From a bacterium (GTDB taxonomy: Bacteria; Planctomycetota; UBA1135; UBA2386), in the NCBI GenBank assembly GCA_030432695.1, contig JAUILN010000006.1, forward strand, positions 62,001 to 126,000: DNA of 64,000 bases, given 5' to 3'. This document shows positions 43,411 through 51,630 of this stretch, piece after piece (within the stretch, counting starts at the first letter, position 1; each line of letters opens with the position of its first letter). A program made the position numbers and the translations under genes. The notes beneath the pieces are model-generated. The model made no database searches, was not told the DNA's origin, and saw nothing but the letters and a program-made list of their open reading frames with translations.

Positions 43411-43453
43411 GGGGGGGTTAACAACTCGACCCGGCCGAATTGTTAACCCCTCC
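43411..43453. repeat. Palindrome upstream of mutS, different core
   Basis: GGGGTTAACAA (43414-43424) pairs with TTGTTAACCCC (43440-43450), with a G/C-rich extension on both outsides. The middle TCGACCCGGCCGA pairs partially around the C at 43432. The layout (odd-length palindrome around a G/C core) is that of the GTGCC(T/A)GGCAC family, but the core differs. It lies between the divergent starts of mutS and the lipoprotein gene and provides the in-frame TAA that closes the upstream mutS frame. Confidence 0.75.
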
Positions 43454-43470
43454 CGCGGCGGCGGGCGAGG

Positions 43471-44712
43471 ATGATCGACGGCATGACGAGAGAGAGCTTC
43501 TCCGCGTTGTGGATAGCCTGTCAGCTCCTTGTGGGATGTTCGTCGGTCGACTGGCAGGCGGCACCGCGGGAGCTGCCGCAGGAGTGGCGCGGGCGACGGC
43601 TGTTCGTCAGCGACGAGGGCGACGTGCTCGCCACCACCGCGCCGGCGGCCGAGGAGGCCCATGCGCGGTTGGTGGCGCTGGCGGCGGAGATCCAAGAGGT
43701 CGCGGGAGTGCGGCCTGGGCGCTTTCTGGCGATCGTGGAGAATTCGCAGGACGAGCCGCTGCTGGCGGATCCGATGGAGGCGATGCTGCAGCGGGCGCGG
43801 TGGCAGGCAGCGATGGCCGGCAAGGAGCCGCCTCCGGAGGAGCGAATGCGGGAGGACGCGCTGCGTCACTTCGGGATGAAGGACGGGGATGGCGAGCCGC
43901 TCGACTTCGACATGGGGCTGATGGTCCGCCTGATCGCGAGCGGAGTGCCGAGGGACGAGACCGAACTCGGGCTGCCGTCGGAATTGGTGGACCGCGCCGA
44001 TTGGATCGTGCTGATGCCGTCGGACGGCTGCGTCGAGGCAGTGCTCGACGAGATGATCGACGTGAAGCTCGAGAGCGAGGGCCACGGCTTCTTCGCGAGA
44101 GCGGCGATGAAGTCCGCGATGGCGCTCGCCGGTCTGTCGGTCGCCGACGAGTGGTGGAAGACCAGTCAGTCCCTGCTGATCACCGCCGCCGTCGCGGGTA
44201 CTGGCGGTGACGCCCAGGCGGCGCTCGCGGCGTTCCAGAAGCGCGATCGGGAAGCGGAACGCGCCAGCCGGCCGCCCGAGAAGGAGTTCCCGGAGGGCGC
44301 GCGGATCGCGTCCTCACAGCTGGGCGACCGCTACGTCACCTTCGCATGCTGGGAGCGCGCCGCCGACTACGGCGTCTACGCCTGCCCGGGAGCGAAGATC
44401 GTCGACTGCCGCGCAATGCGTGATGACGACCTCGAGGACCGGGTCCGCGCGGCGGGTGGCGCCTACGTTGCCCATGACCTGGTTCTCACATCGGACGGGC
44501 ACGCGCGCGAGCCGGACGTGGCATGGTTCGAGCGCCTGCAGCGCGATCCCTTCTGGATCGTGTTGGTCGCCGACTCCGTGGTGGCGCCCCTCGCGGTGGT
44601 GCGCGGTTGGGCCGCCTCGCGCGACGACTCCGAGGCGATCGCCGACGACCTGGCAGTCCTCGAACAACGCGTCGAGATGGTCGGGTCCGGCCCGGGGGCG
44701 CGCCGGCGCTGA
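43471..44712 (+). CDS. Hypothetical lipoprotein
   Basis: I do not recognise this 413-residue protein. It has an N-terminal hydrophobic stretch ending with L-L-V-G-C-S-S, a good lipobox. The mature protein is hydrophilic, mixed alpha/beta, with notable Asp/Glu content and several Trp; a segment near 155-180 (V-D-R-A-D-W-I-V-L-M-P-S-D-G) and a helix-rich middle precede a C-terminal segment (F-W-I-V-L-V-A-D-S-V-V-A-P-L). The start could be ATG 43471 or 43483 (M-T-R-E-S-F). Its divergent neighbour is mutS, with the palindrome between them. No function proposed. Confidence 0.65.
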   Translation: MIDGMTRESFSALWIACQLLVGCSSVDWQAAPRELPQEWRGRRLFVSDEGDVLATTAPAAEEAHARLVALAAEIQEVAGVRPGRFLAIVENSQDEPLLADPMEAMLQRARWQAAMAGKEPPPEERMREDALRHFGMKDGDGEPLDFDMGLMVRLIASGVPRDETELGLPSELVDRADWIVLMPSDGCVEAVLDEMIDVKLESEGHGFFARAAMKSAMALAGLSVADEWWKTSQSLLITAAVAGTGGDAQAALAAFQKRDREAERASRPPEKEFPEGARIASSQLGDRYVTFACWERAADYGVYACPGAKIVDCRAMRDDDLEDRVRAAGGAYVAHDLVLTSDGHAREPDVAWFERLQRDPFWIVLVADSVVAPLAVVRGWAASRDDSEAIADDLAVLEQRVEMVGSGPGARRR

Positions 44713-45033
44713 GTGAGGCCGTTCTTCAGCCGGATTTCCGAGTCGAACACCAGTTGTGCGATTCGACGGGCGAGGACGCTGGGGATCGATGCGGCGCTCG
44801 AGCGGATCGCCGCCGCGGCCAGGCTGGTGAACAGGCGAGTCGCGAGACGCATGTCCGCGCCCATGAGTCTGCGCAGCATCCGGTGGCCGCGACTTTCCGG
44901 TGGTCACGCTGCGCGCGCACTCGCCTGCTCGCGCGTCACGAGGGGACGCCGCGACGGATGTCGTCGTGGGGTCGAGGGCCGGGGGTGAGGCCACTCTGCT
45001 CTACCCGGACGAAGACTCTCCAGGAAAGGAACC
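44713..45033. other. Intergenic region without a recognised gene
   Basis: The 321 nt between the lipoprotein and the beta-helix gene hold only short open frames with poor codon bias. One frame on the minus strand that starts near 44853 is the best of them but has no convincing start or family. Close to the next gene AGGAAAGGA gives a good ribosome-binding site for ATG 45034. I see no repeat. Confidence 0.5.
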
Positions 45034-46830
45034 ATGCTCTCGAAACCGTGGATTCGCTGCATCTTGGCAGCGCTCGTCTTGCACTCGTTCGTCGTCGCCC
45101 AGGCCGGTTGCGGCACTCCCGTCTGGCAGCAGACCTTGCCGGCTGTCATGACGGCTGCCGGCAGTCCCTACTGCATCATGGGGCCGTTGACCGTCAATGG
45201 CCTCACCATCCAGCCCGGCGTCCGCATCCGGTTCATGGGGCCGTTCCCCGTGACCGTGACGACCCCGATCTCGGCGAATGGTACGGCCGCCAATCCGATC
45301 GTGTTCGAGACCGGGTCGGGAGTGACCGGCACCTGGACCCAACTCACGTTGGCGTGCTCGGGCAACAGCCTCACGCACTGCATCTTCCAGGGTGCGACCG
45401 ACGCGGCTCTCGAGGTCACGTTTCCGAATCAGGTGATCGACGACTGCGAGTTTCGCGACAACTCGTGCACTCGTGGTGGTGGGGCCGTTCGAGTGACGCT
45501 GAATCCAGGCGGCAGCACGCTGGCACTTCGCCGATGCCTGTTCCATCGCAACCACGCGACGAATGCGACCGGCGCCGGAGCGCTTCGTGCCGTGATCGCC
45601 GACCACACGCTGTTGCTCGAGGACTGCGTGTTCCAGGACAACGATGCCCAGGCCTCGACGGGCGCCGTTGGCGTGACCGTCGGTGCGGGGGGGCGCCTTC
45701 GGATGATCGGCTGCGAGGTCCTGTGCAATCGCGCGAACGTCGGCTTCGAGGTCCGCTCGGTCTATGCGGGGGGGATGTGGGTCGATGGTGACGCTGAAAT
45801 CGAGCGCTGCACGTTCTGGAGCAACCGTGCATGGTCGATGGCAAGCGCCGCCGGAAGCAGCGCCGAGTGCCGGGCCGGTGGCGTCCATCTCGAGAACGGT
45901 GACGTGACGATCATCAACTGCGTGATCCGCGACAACGCCGCGACGGCAGAGCGGCGTAACTGCGGTGCTTGCTGCGGTGGGCAGACCGACTGTTTCGGTG
46001 GTGGGCTGTTCTACGCCGGCGGCTCGGGGCGCACCTTGACGGTGACCAACAGCGTCATAGCCGGCAACACGGCAACGTGCATATGCAGGCAGAGACAATG
46101 CGAGGGTGGTGGCATCTATCGCCGGAGCGGAGTCGTCAACATCGTGAACTGCACCGTCGCCCGCAATCAGCTCGTCGATGGAGCGAGGCTGGGGGCCGGG
46201 TTGAGGCTGTCCACGGGCGACACCGTCGACAGCTCGATCGTCTTCGGCAACCTGGGCGCGGCCGAGATCGACGGTGGTCCGACGCAGACGTACTCCTGCG
46301 TACGACTCGGTCCGACGGGGGGCGGCAACATCGACATCAACCCGGCCTTCATCTCCGCGACCGGAACCTGGGCGGGCGCATTCCTGCTGGCTCCGACCTC
46401 GCCGTGTGTCGATACCGGAAACCCGGCGCTCAGCGATTCGATCCCGCCAGGCCTCGGTAGGACGGCCTGTGACATGGGCGCCTACGGCGGACCGGGAGCC
46501 GGCGGCTGGAACCAGTCTCCGGCTCCGTACGATCTGGTGCTGCTGCCCGCATGCCGGGACATCGGAGGCTGTCAGAACTTCCGCGTCACGCAGGGAGTGC
46601 CGGGCGACTATTCGGCGGTCTACGCGTGGGCGGCCAATGGCGCGCCCTTGAATCCTCCGGCGATCCTGACCAGCCTGTTCGGCATCCATGGCGCGGATGG
46701 GAAGCTCGATCTGCAGGTTTCGCTGCCGATGATCCCGCCGGGGCTCATCACCGTGTCCTGGCAAGCGATCACGATCGATCGGATGGGCAACGTTTCGTGG
46801 AGTCCCAGCCGCGACCTCTGCTTCCTATGA
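45034..46830 (+). CDS. Secreted right-handed beta-helix repeat protein
   Basis: A 598-residue protein with a signal peptide (ILAALVLHSFVVAQ, cleavage near A-Q-A) and a good ribosome-binding site AGGAAAGGA. The middle (about 60-480) repeats the beta-helix (PbH1/pectate-lyase fold) pattern of hydrophobic, Asn and Gly residues: for example L-E-D-C-V-F-Q-D-N-D-A, I-I-N-C-V-I-R-D-N-A-A and V-N-C-T-V-A-R-N. Asn ladder positions and the Cys content are typical. A C-terminal part of about 100 residues is not helical and resembles the C-terminal domain of other secreted proteins here. Such proteins act as polysaccharide lyases or surface adhesins. I see no catalytic signature, so I leave the activity open. 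It converges on the cysteine desulfurase. Confidence 0.85.
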   Translation: MLSKPWIRCILAALVLHSFVVAQAGCGTPVWQQTLPAVMTAAGSPYCIMGPLTVNGLTIQPGVRIRFMGPFPVTVTTPISANGTAANPIVFETGSGVTGTWTQLTLACSGNSLTHCIFQGATDAALEVTFPNQVIDDCEFRDNSCTRGGGAVRVTLNPGGSTLALRRCLFHRNHATNATGAGALRAVIADHTLLLEDCVFQDNDAQASTGAVGVTVGAGGRLRMIGCEVLCNRANVGFEVRSVYAGGMWVDGDAEIERCTFWSNRAWSMASAAGSSAECRAGGVHLENGDVTIINCVIRDNAATAERRNCGACCGGQTDCFGGGLFYAGGSGRTLTVTNSVIAGNTATCICRQRQCEGGGIYRRSGVVNIVNCTVARNQLVDGARLGAGLRLSTGDTVDSSIVFGNLGAAEIDGGPTQTYSCVRLGPTGGGNIDINPAFISATGTWAGAFLLAPTSPCVDTGNPALSDSIPPGLGRTACDMGAYGGPGAGGWNQSPAPYDLVLLPACRDIGGCQNFRVTQGVPGDYSAVYAWAANGAPLNPPAILTSLFGIHGADGKLDLQVSLPMIPPGLITVSWQAITIDRMGNVSWSPSRDLCFL

Positions 46831-46946
46831 CCTCCTGCCGGTCGGCTCGACGGGTCGCTTCGACGCCATGACGAACCGGGAAACCGTCGCCAGTGCCTCC
46901 TTCGTCGACAGGTGGTGGAAGGACGCCTCGGTACGTCTTGACGAGC

Positions 46947-48155
46947 TCAGGTTCTGCGCCGCGCCGCGCCACGCGGATCCCCAGGCGCCATCGCGCGCAG
47001 TCGCTCCGCCTCGTCGAGGATGATGGCGGCCGCCTGGTCGATCTCGTCGAAGCGGGTCGTCGGGGAGACCGAGAAGCGCACCACCTCGCGCGCGCGCCGC
47101 CGTCCCAGGCCGATGGCCTGCAGCACGTGGTTCGGTGCGTCGTGCCCTTCGTGGCACGCGCTGCCGGTGGAGAACGCCACACCGCGGGCCGCGCAGGCCT
47201 CCTGCAGCGCCTGACCGTTGCAGTCCGGGATGCGCACCGACAGCACGTGGGGCAGGCGGCGCTCGGGGTGGCCGAGGCGGACGATGTCGGGCAGCTCTTC
47301 CTGCAGCTGCTCGAACAGCTCGTCGAGCAGGTCGGTCATCCGCGCGGCGTGCTCGTGCAGATGGGAGAGCGCGTGCTCGGCGGCGCAGGCCAGGCCGACC
47401 GCGCCGGCGACGTTCTCGGTGCCGCCGCGCAGACCCTCTTCCTGCCCGCCGCCGCTCCACAGCGGCAGGACCCTCGCCTTGCTCGACAGCGCCAAGAAGC
47501 CGATGCCGCGCGGGCCGTGCAGCTTGTGTCCGGAGACGGCCACCGAGTCGACGCCCTCCAGGTCGAGGTCGAAGTCGATCTTGCCGTAGGCCTGCACGAG
47601 GTCGACGTGCACGTGGCAGTCGGGTGCGACTTGGCGAGCCACTTCGGCGAGCGCTGCGGTCCGCGGGATGGTGCCGAGCTCGTTGTGGCCGTGCAGCAGC
47701 GACACCGCGCGCACGTCCTTGCCCATCAGCTCGAACAGCGCCTCCTCCTCGATGTCGCCATGGCGGTCGACCGGGATCTCGACCAGCTCGTGCCGGCGCT
47801 GCGCCAGGGCACCTTTCATCGATCGGACCGCGGCGTGGTCGGCCGCGCCGACCAGCACCCGGCCCGGCGGTTTGCCGGCGGTCGCGCCGAGCAGCGCCAG
47901 CACGTCCGCTTCGGTGCCGCCGCTGGTGAACACCAACGACTGCGCGCCGAGGCTGCCGCGCAGGAACTCGCGGGCGTCCTGTAGCAGTCGCCGCGCCGCG
48001 GCGCCGAAGGCGTGCGTCGACGACGGGTTGCCGAACGCGTCGAGGTGGGCATCGGCCATCGCGTCGACGACCTCGCCCCGTGGTCGGGTCGTCGCGGCGT
48101 TGTCCAGGTAGATCGGGGCAGCGGTCGAGCGCTTGCCGTCACGGTCTTTCGCCAT
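46947..48155 (-). CDS. Cysteine desulfurase (NifS/IscS family, class V aminotransferase)
   Basis: A PLP enzyme that removes sulfur from cysteine for Fe-S clusters or tRNA thiolation. The 402-residue sequence shows the NifS start I-Y-L-D-N-A-A-T-T-R, the PLP lysine in S-G-H-K-L-H-G-P-R-G, the R-G-G-T-E-N segment, and the persulfide-forming Cys in S-T-G-S-A-C-H-E-G. The loop with that Cys is of the group I type (IscS/NifS). The Q in V-D-L-V-Q-A-Y-G-K is also a typical PLP-site residue. No iscU or iscA is next to it; the FHA regulator ends 91 nt upstream on the same strand. The 116 nt after its stop hold nothing I recognise. Confidence 0.93.
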   Translation of the reverse strand: MAKDRDGKRSTAAPIYLDNAATTRPRGEVVDAMADAHLDAFGNPSSTHAFGAAARRLLQDAREFLRGSLGAQSLVFTSGGTEADVLALLGATAGKPPGRVLVGAADHAAVRSMKGALAQRRHELVEIPVDRHGDIEEEALFELMGKDVRAVSLLHGHNELGTIPRTAALAEVARQVAPDCHVHVDLVQAYGKIDFDLDLEGVDSVAVSGHKLHGPRGIGFLALSSKARVLPLWSGGGQEEGLRGGTENVAGAVGLACAAEHALSHLHEHAARMTDLLDELFEQLQEELPDIVRLGHPERRLPHVLSVRIPDCNGQALQEACAARGVAFSTGSACHEGHDAPNHVLQAIGLGRRRAREVVRFSVSPTTRFDEIDQAAAIILDEAERLRAMAPGDPRGAARRRT

Positions 48156-48246
48156 GGGATGGGAGGGCGGTCCTCGTCGGGCGGCGGCGCGGTCTCGGGC
48201 CAGGCCTGCCGGACCGCTCCAGGGGCCTTCGCGCCGACCTCTTCGG

Positions 48247-50124
48247 TCAGTCGCTCAGGTCGTGCCGCTTCAGCTTCTCGTACAGAGTCGAGACCGCAAT
48301 GCCGAGCAGCTGCGCCGCCTTGCGCTTGTTGCCGCCGACGATCGACAGTGTGTGGGCGATGTGCCGGCGTTCGACGTCCGACAGGCTGGGCACGGTAGGC
48401 CGTGCCTGCGAGGAGTCGCGGACCTCGGGCGGCAGGTCGCGGGTGTGGATCGGCCTGGTCTGGGCTCGTGCCGCGGCGCTCTCCAGCACCCGCTGCAGCT
48501 GACGCACGTTGCCCGGCCATTCGTAGGCCGACAGCACCCGCTGCACCGGTTCGGCCAGCGAGCGGATCGTGCCGTCCGACTGCGGGCCGAGCTCACCGAG
48601 CGTGGCTTCGCAGAGCATCTCGATGTCGTCGGCGTGGCCGCGCAGGGCCGGGATCGTGATCACCGGTCCGTCCACCGCGTTGGAGAGTTCGGCGCAGATG
48701 GTCTGGTCGGTGCCCTCGGTCTCCGCGAGCACGATCCGGAACCCGGGGCGGCCTTCGGAGCCAGGTGGGCCCGCGGTGGCGTGCCGCATGCGGATGGCCT
48801 CGGCCAGGCGCTGCTGCACGTCGAGCGGCAGGCGTTCCGGCGAGTCGATGAACAGCGTGCCGCCGCGGGCGCGCTCGATCAGTGGGACCTCGGCCACGTC
48901 GACCGCATCGCGGTGGCCGTGGTTCTCGCCGAGCAGCCGTGCGCCGGCCCGCGGGGTCGGCACCAGCCCGCAGTAGAAGCGGATGAACGGGCCGGCGGCC
49001 TGGTCGGTCTTGGTGTGGTAGTAGCGGGCGACCTCTTCGCGCTCGGTGCCCTCCTCACCCAGGAGCCGCACCGCGAGGCCCATCCGGGCCGCCTCCGCGA
49101 CCTGCTGCCGCGCGGTCTTCAGCCGCGTGCTGGCGACGACGATCTGGTGGGCCGAGGTGCGCGCGAACCGCAGCTGCTCGAGTTCGCTGCGGAGCGCCGC
49201 GCGCTGCCGGCAACCGTGCAGCTCGCGCCAGGCCATCGGCGCGAACGCCGAGGCGATGCGCAGTGCGGCGCGGCCGGAGCACGCATCGGGTAGCGGCGCC
49301 TGCAGCACCAGCACGCCGGCCGGTCCCGGGCCGAACGGCACCACGATCTGCTCGACGCGGGGTCCGGACTCCGAGGTGTCGTCGCTGGCTTTCAGCAGGA
49401 ACGGCGCCTCCTTCTCCCGGGCGTCGTCGATGACGTCGCGCGGCACCGCCACCTCCTGACGGCCGGTGCGCTGCGCCGAAGCCAGCACCCGCATCGGGGC
49501 GTTCGCGACGAACAGGCCGATCATGCCGGCCGAGCGGCTGGTGAGCTGGAGCGAGGCGTCGAGCAGGTCGGCGGCGATCGCCTCGACCTCGCCGGTCTCG
49601 GCGGGCGGCCAGGCCAGGACCTCGAGGGTCCGCGCGACCACGTCGGTCTGGCTGGGGCGTTCGGACAGGGATCCCGCGAGCTGCAGCTCGCCGCTTCCAT
49701 GGCCCTGCAGTCCGACGTCCTGCAGTCGGACGATCGCGGTGGTCTTCTGATTGGGCAGGAGCTTCACGCGCGCCCGGTCGCCGGCGTGGTGCAGCTCCAA
49801 CCGTGTCATGCCGACCAACAGCGAACTGCCGATCGTCAGCAGCCCCTCCCGGCACGGTCGGCCATCGAGCAGCGTCACGTTGGTCCCGCCGAGGTCGCGG
49901 AACGCCACGCCGTCGGAACTGGGTTCCAGGATCACGTGGCGACGACTGGCGCTCGGGTCCGACAGCGGGATCTCGCAGTCGTCCGACCGTCCCACGGTGT
50001 AGCGCTCGGCGCGCAGGTGGGCGGTCCGCTCGGTGCCGTCGCCGTGGATCAGCAGGCGGAAGAGGGCGCCTCGCTCGCTACCGGGCGAGGACTTCGAGAA
50101 GGTGGGTTGGTCGGTATCCGGCAC
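48247..50124 (-). CDS. FHA-GAF-AAA-like-Fis regulator lacking ATPase motifs
   Basis: The 625-residue protein has an FHA domain (about 20-112; R-Y-T-V-G-R-S-D-D-C-E-I then S-R-R-H-V-I, the phosphothreonine-binding residues), a GAF-like middle, a region that aligns with the sigma-54 activator AAA domain, and a Fis-type helix-turn-helix at about 590-620 (N-K-R-K-A-A-Q-L-L-G-I-A-V-S-T-L-Y). In the AAA-like part Walker A is GEEGTEREE (GKT lost), Walker B is GGTLFIDSPERLP (catalytic Glu lost), and the GAFTGA sigma-54 loop is absent. WPGNVRQL is still present. It is therefore probably a DNA-binding, phosphopeptide-responsive regulator that cannot remodel sigma-54 (inference). Neighbours: the cysteine desulfurase downstream. 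Confidence 0.85.
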   Translation of the reverse strand: MPDTDQPTFSKSSPGSERGALFRLLIHGDGTERTAHLRAERYTVGRSDDCEIPLSDPSASRRHVILEPSSDGVAFRDLGGTNVTLLDGRPCREGLLTIGSSLLVGMTRLELHHAGDRARVKLLPNQKTTAIVRLQDVGLQGHGSGELQLAGSLSERPSQTDVVARTLEVLAWPPAETGEVEAIAADLLDASLQLTSRSAGMIGLFVANAPMRVLASAQRTGRQEVAVPRDVIDDAREKEAPFLLKASDDTSESGPRVEQIVVPFGPGPAGVLVLQAPLPDACSGRAALRIASAFAPMAWRELHGCRQRAALRSELEQLRFARTSAHQIVVASTRLKTARQQVAEAARMGLAVRLLGEEGTEREEVARYYHTKTDQAAGPFIRFYCGLVPTPRAGARLLGENHGHRDAVDVAEVPLIERARGGTLFIDSPERLPLDVQQRLAEAIRMRHATAGPPGSEGRPGFRIVLAETEGTDQTICAELSNAVDGPVITIPALRGHADDIEMLCEATLGELGPQSDGTIRSLAEPVQRVLSAYEWPGNVRQLQRVLESAAARAQTRPIHTRDLPPEVRDSSQARPTVPSLSDVERRHIAHTLSIVGGNKRKAAQLLGIAVSTLYEKLKRHDLSD

Positions 50125-50320
50125 GGGATCGTCCGATCGATGGATGCGACCCGGAATAGTCGGGCCACCGGGTCATGGTGCCGCAACCGCCTCGTGCCGT
50201 CGAGGGCACGCCGCTCCGCAAAGTGAGTGATCGGCGTTGCCGAGAAGCGCCGGAGGCCGCGTCTCCCGAGGGCCACTCCCCGTTGGCAGGGGGAGGGCGT
50301 GGCCGGTGGATCGGTCGCGC

Positions 50321-50340
50321 ACGGCCCGTTGGTGGGCCGT
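50321..50340 (-). terminator. Hairpin after efpL
   Basis: ACGGCCC and GGGCCGT (perfect 7 bp) flank a 6-nt loop, 20 nt after the efpL stop. No T-tract follows, so it is a G/C-rich stem at best. The remaining 200 nt up to the FHA regulator start hold no gene I recognise. Confidence 0.4.
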
Positions 50341-50359
50341 CCGAGGCGGCGATCCGGTG

Positions 50360-50929
50360 CTACTTCGCCCGCGACACGAACTCGCCGGTCCGGGTGTCGA
50401 TCACCAGCCGGGTGTCCTGATCGATGTGCTCGGGGACCTGCACCACGTGCCCGGTCTCGAGCGTCGCGGCCTTGGTCCGGGCGGTCGCCGAGTTGCCCTT
50501 GACCGCCGGGGCGGTCTCGGTGATCGCCAGGTCGACGGTGTTCGGCAACGCGAGCGCGATCGCGACCCCGTCGTGGAACATCGCGCGGAGCCCCTCGAGG
50601 CCTTCCCGGAGGAACTTCGCCTCCCACTCCAGCTCCTCCCGACTGAACCCGAACTGCTCGTAGGTCTCGCCGTCCATGAAGTGGAACGTGTCGGCGTCGG
50701 AGTAGAGATACGTCACCGGGCGCTGGTCGACGTTCGCCGGCTGCAGCAGTTCGCCGCTCCGGTAGGTCTTCTCGAGCCGTTGGCCGGTCTTCAGGTTGCG
50801 GAACTTGATCCGGTGCGAGGTGTTGCCGCCGCGCGCGGTCGGCGAGGAGGTCTGGGTGGCTTCGATGACGTGCGGAACGCCCTCGATCTCCACCATCAGC
50901 CCCTTCTTGAGTTCATTGGTGGCATACAT
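50360..50929 (-). CDS. efpL: EF-P paralogue EfpL (YeiP)
   Basis: EfpL rescues ribosomes stalled at polyproline and related motifs, as EF-P does. The 189-residue product starts at ATG 50929 (MYATNELKKG) and matches the EfpL/YeiP subfamily: the loop SPTARGG has Arg at position 33 where EF-P has the modified Lys. The C-terminal part V-D-L-A-I-T-E-T-A-P-A-V-K-G and L-E-T-G-H-V-V-Q-V-P-E-H-I is almost the same as in E. coli YeiP. The length is also identical to YeiP. The upstream open frame to 51103 is a shadow of the neighbouring gene. It could be in an operon with the YaeQ-like gene, whose stop is 43 nt upstream. No EarP or EpmA in the window. Confidence 0.9.
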   Translation of the reverse strand: MYATNELKKGLMVEIEGVPHVIEATQTSSPTARGGNTSHRIKFRNLKTGQRLEKTYRSGELLQPANVDQRPVTYLYSDADTFHFMDGETYEQFGFSREELEWEAKFLREGLEGLRAMFHDGVAIALALPNTVDLAITETAPAVKGNSATARTKAATLETGHVVQVPEHIDQDTRLVIDTRTGEFVSRAK

Positions 50930-50972
50930 GGCGCGGGATCGTGCTGCGGCCGCGCCGGGCGCGCAAGCGGGT

Positions 50973-51452
50973 TCAGGCCGGATCGAGGACGGTCTCGCGG
51001 ACCACGTCGGCCTCGCCCAGCAGCACGTTGCCGGCCTCGTCGAGGTAGCGGCCCTCGTCCTTCGGCATGCCGACGACCTCGACCCCGGCCCGCCGCCGCA
51101 CACCTTTCAGAGCCCTCGCGGTCACCGCCACGTGCGGGGTCACACCCAGGCCCCACTTGGCGATCACCAGCCGGGTGTCGGGATAGCGCCGCGCCACCGA
51201 CGTGATCTTGCGGGGGTGGAGCTGGCCGGCCTCGCACCAGAGGACCGGGCGCCCGTCGGCTCCCAGCGCCACCAGGTCCGGCCGGAAACGGTCGTCGAAG
51301 TGCGGTTCGACCACCAGGTTCGGGTGTTCCTCGAGGTGCAGCGCCCACAGCCCGGCCTTCATCAGCACGTGCCGGAGGCTCTCGTTCGGGCGCTTGAAGA
51401 ACACGCTTCGCCGGCCGTGGGCGCGCAGCGTCAACTTCCTGGCGATCGTCAT
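50973..51452 (-). CDS. YaeQ-like protein (PD-(D/E)XK nuclease fold)
   Basis: A 159-residue protein with residues typical of the YaeQ family: R-P-D-L-V-A-L and then L-W-C-E-A-G-Q, giving a PD...E-x-G-Q arrangement of the PD-(D/E)XK fold, with a K in the next helix (R-K-I-T-S-V-A). Family members are nuclease-fold proteins with unclear substrate. The start ATG 51452 gives a compact N-terminus (MTIARKLTLRAHGRR). It precedes efpL by 43 nt on the same strand. The divergent CNNM gene starts 178 nt away. A distant relative with a different function cannot be excluded. Confidence 0.6.
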   Translation of the reverse strand: MTIARKLTLRAHGRRSVFFKRPNESLRHVLMKAGLWALHLEEHPNLVVEPHFDDRFRPDLVALGADGRPVLWCEAGQLHPRKITSVARRYPDTRLVIAKWGLGVTPHVAVTARALKGVRRRAGVEVVGMPKDEGRYLDEAGNVLLGEADVVRETVLDPA

Positions 51453-51630
51453 GGGGAATCAGCGGCGGTCGGCCCGGTCGTGAACGATGTCCGGCGGCGT
51501 GGGGCCCCTGGTTGTACCCGGGCGCTTCGTCGTCGCTCGGGATAGACGCGGAAACGCGCCTCGGTGGTCCCTACATCGCGGCGCGTCCTCCGCACGCGCT
51601 CGCGTAAGCTCGCGCATCGAGTCCGTCCTC

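Noticed and set aside
44463..44879. Minus-strand open frame of 138 codons after the lipoprotein gene
   Set aside because: It overlaps the lipoprotein gene, has a weak start and no family or codon signal strong enough to support a gene.
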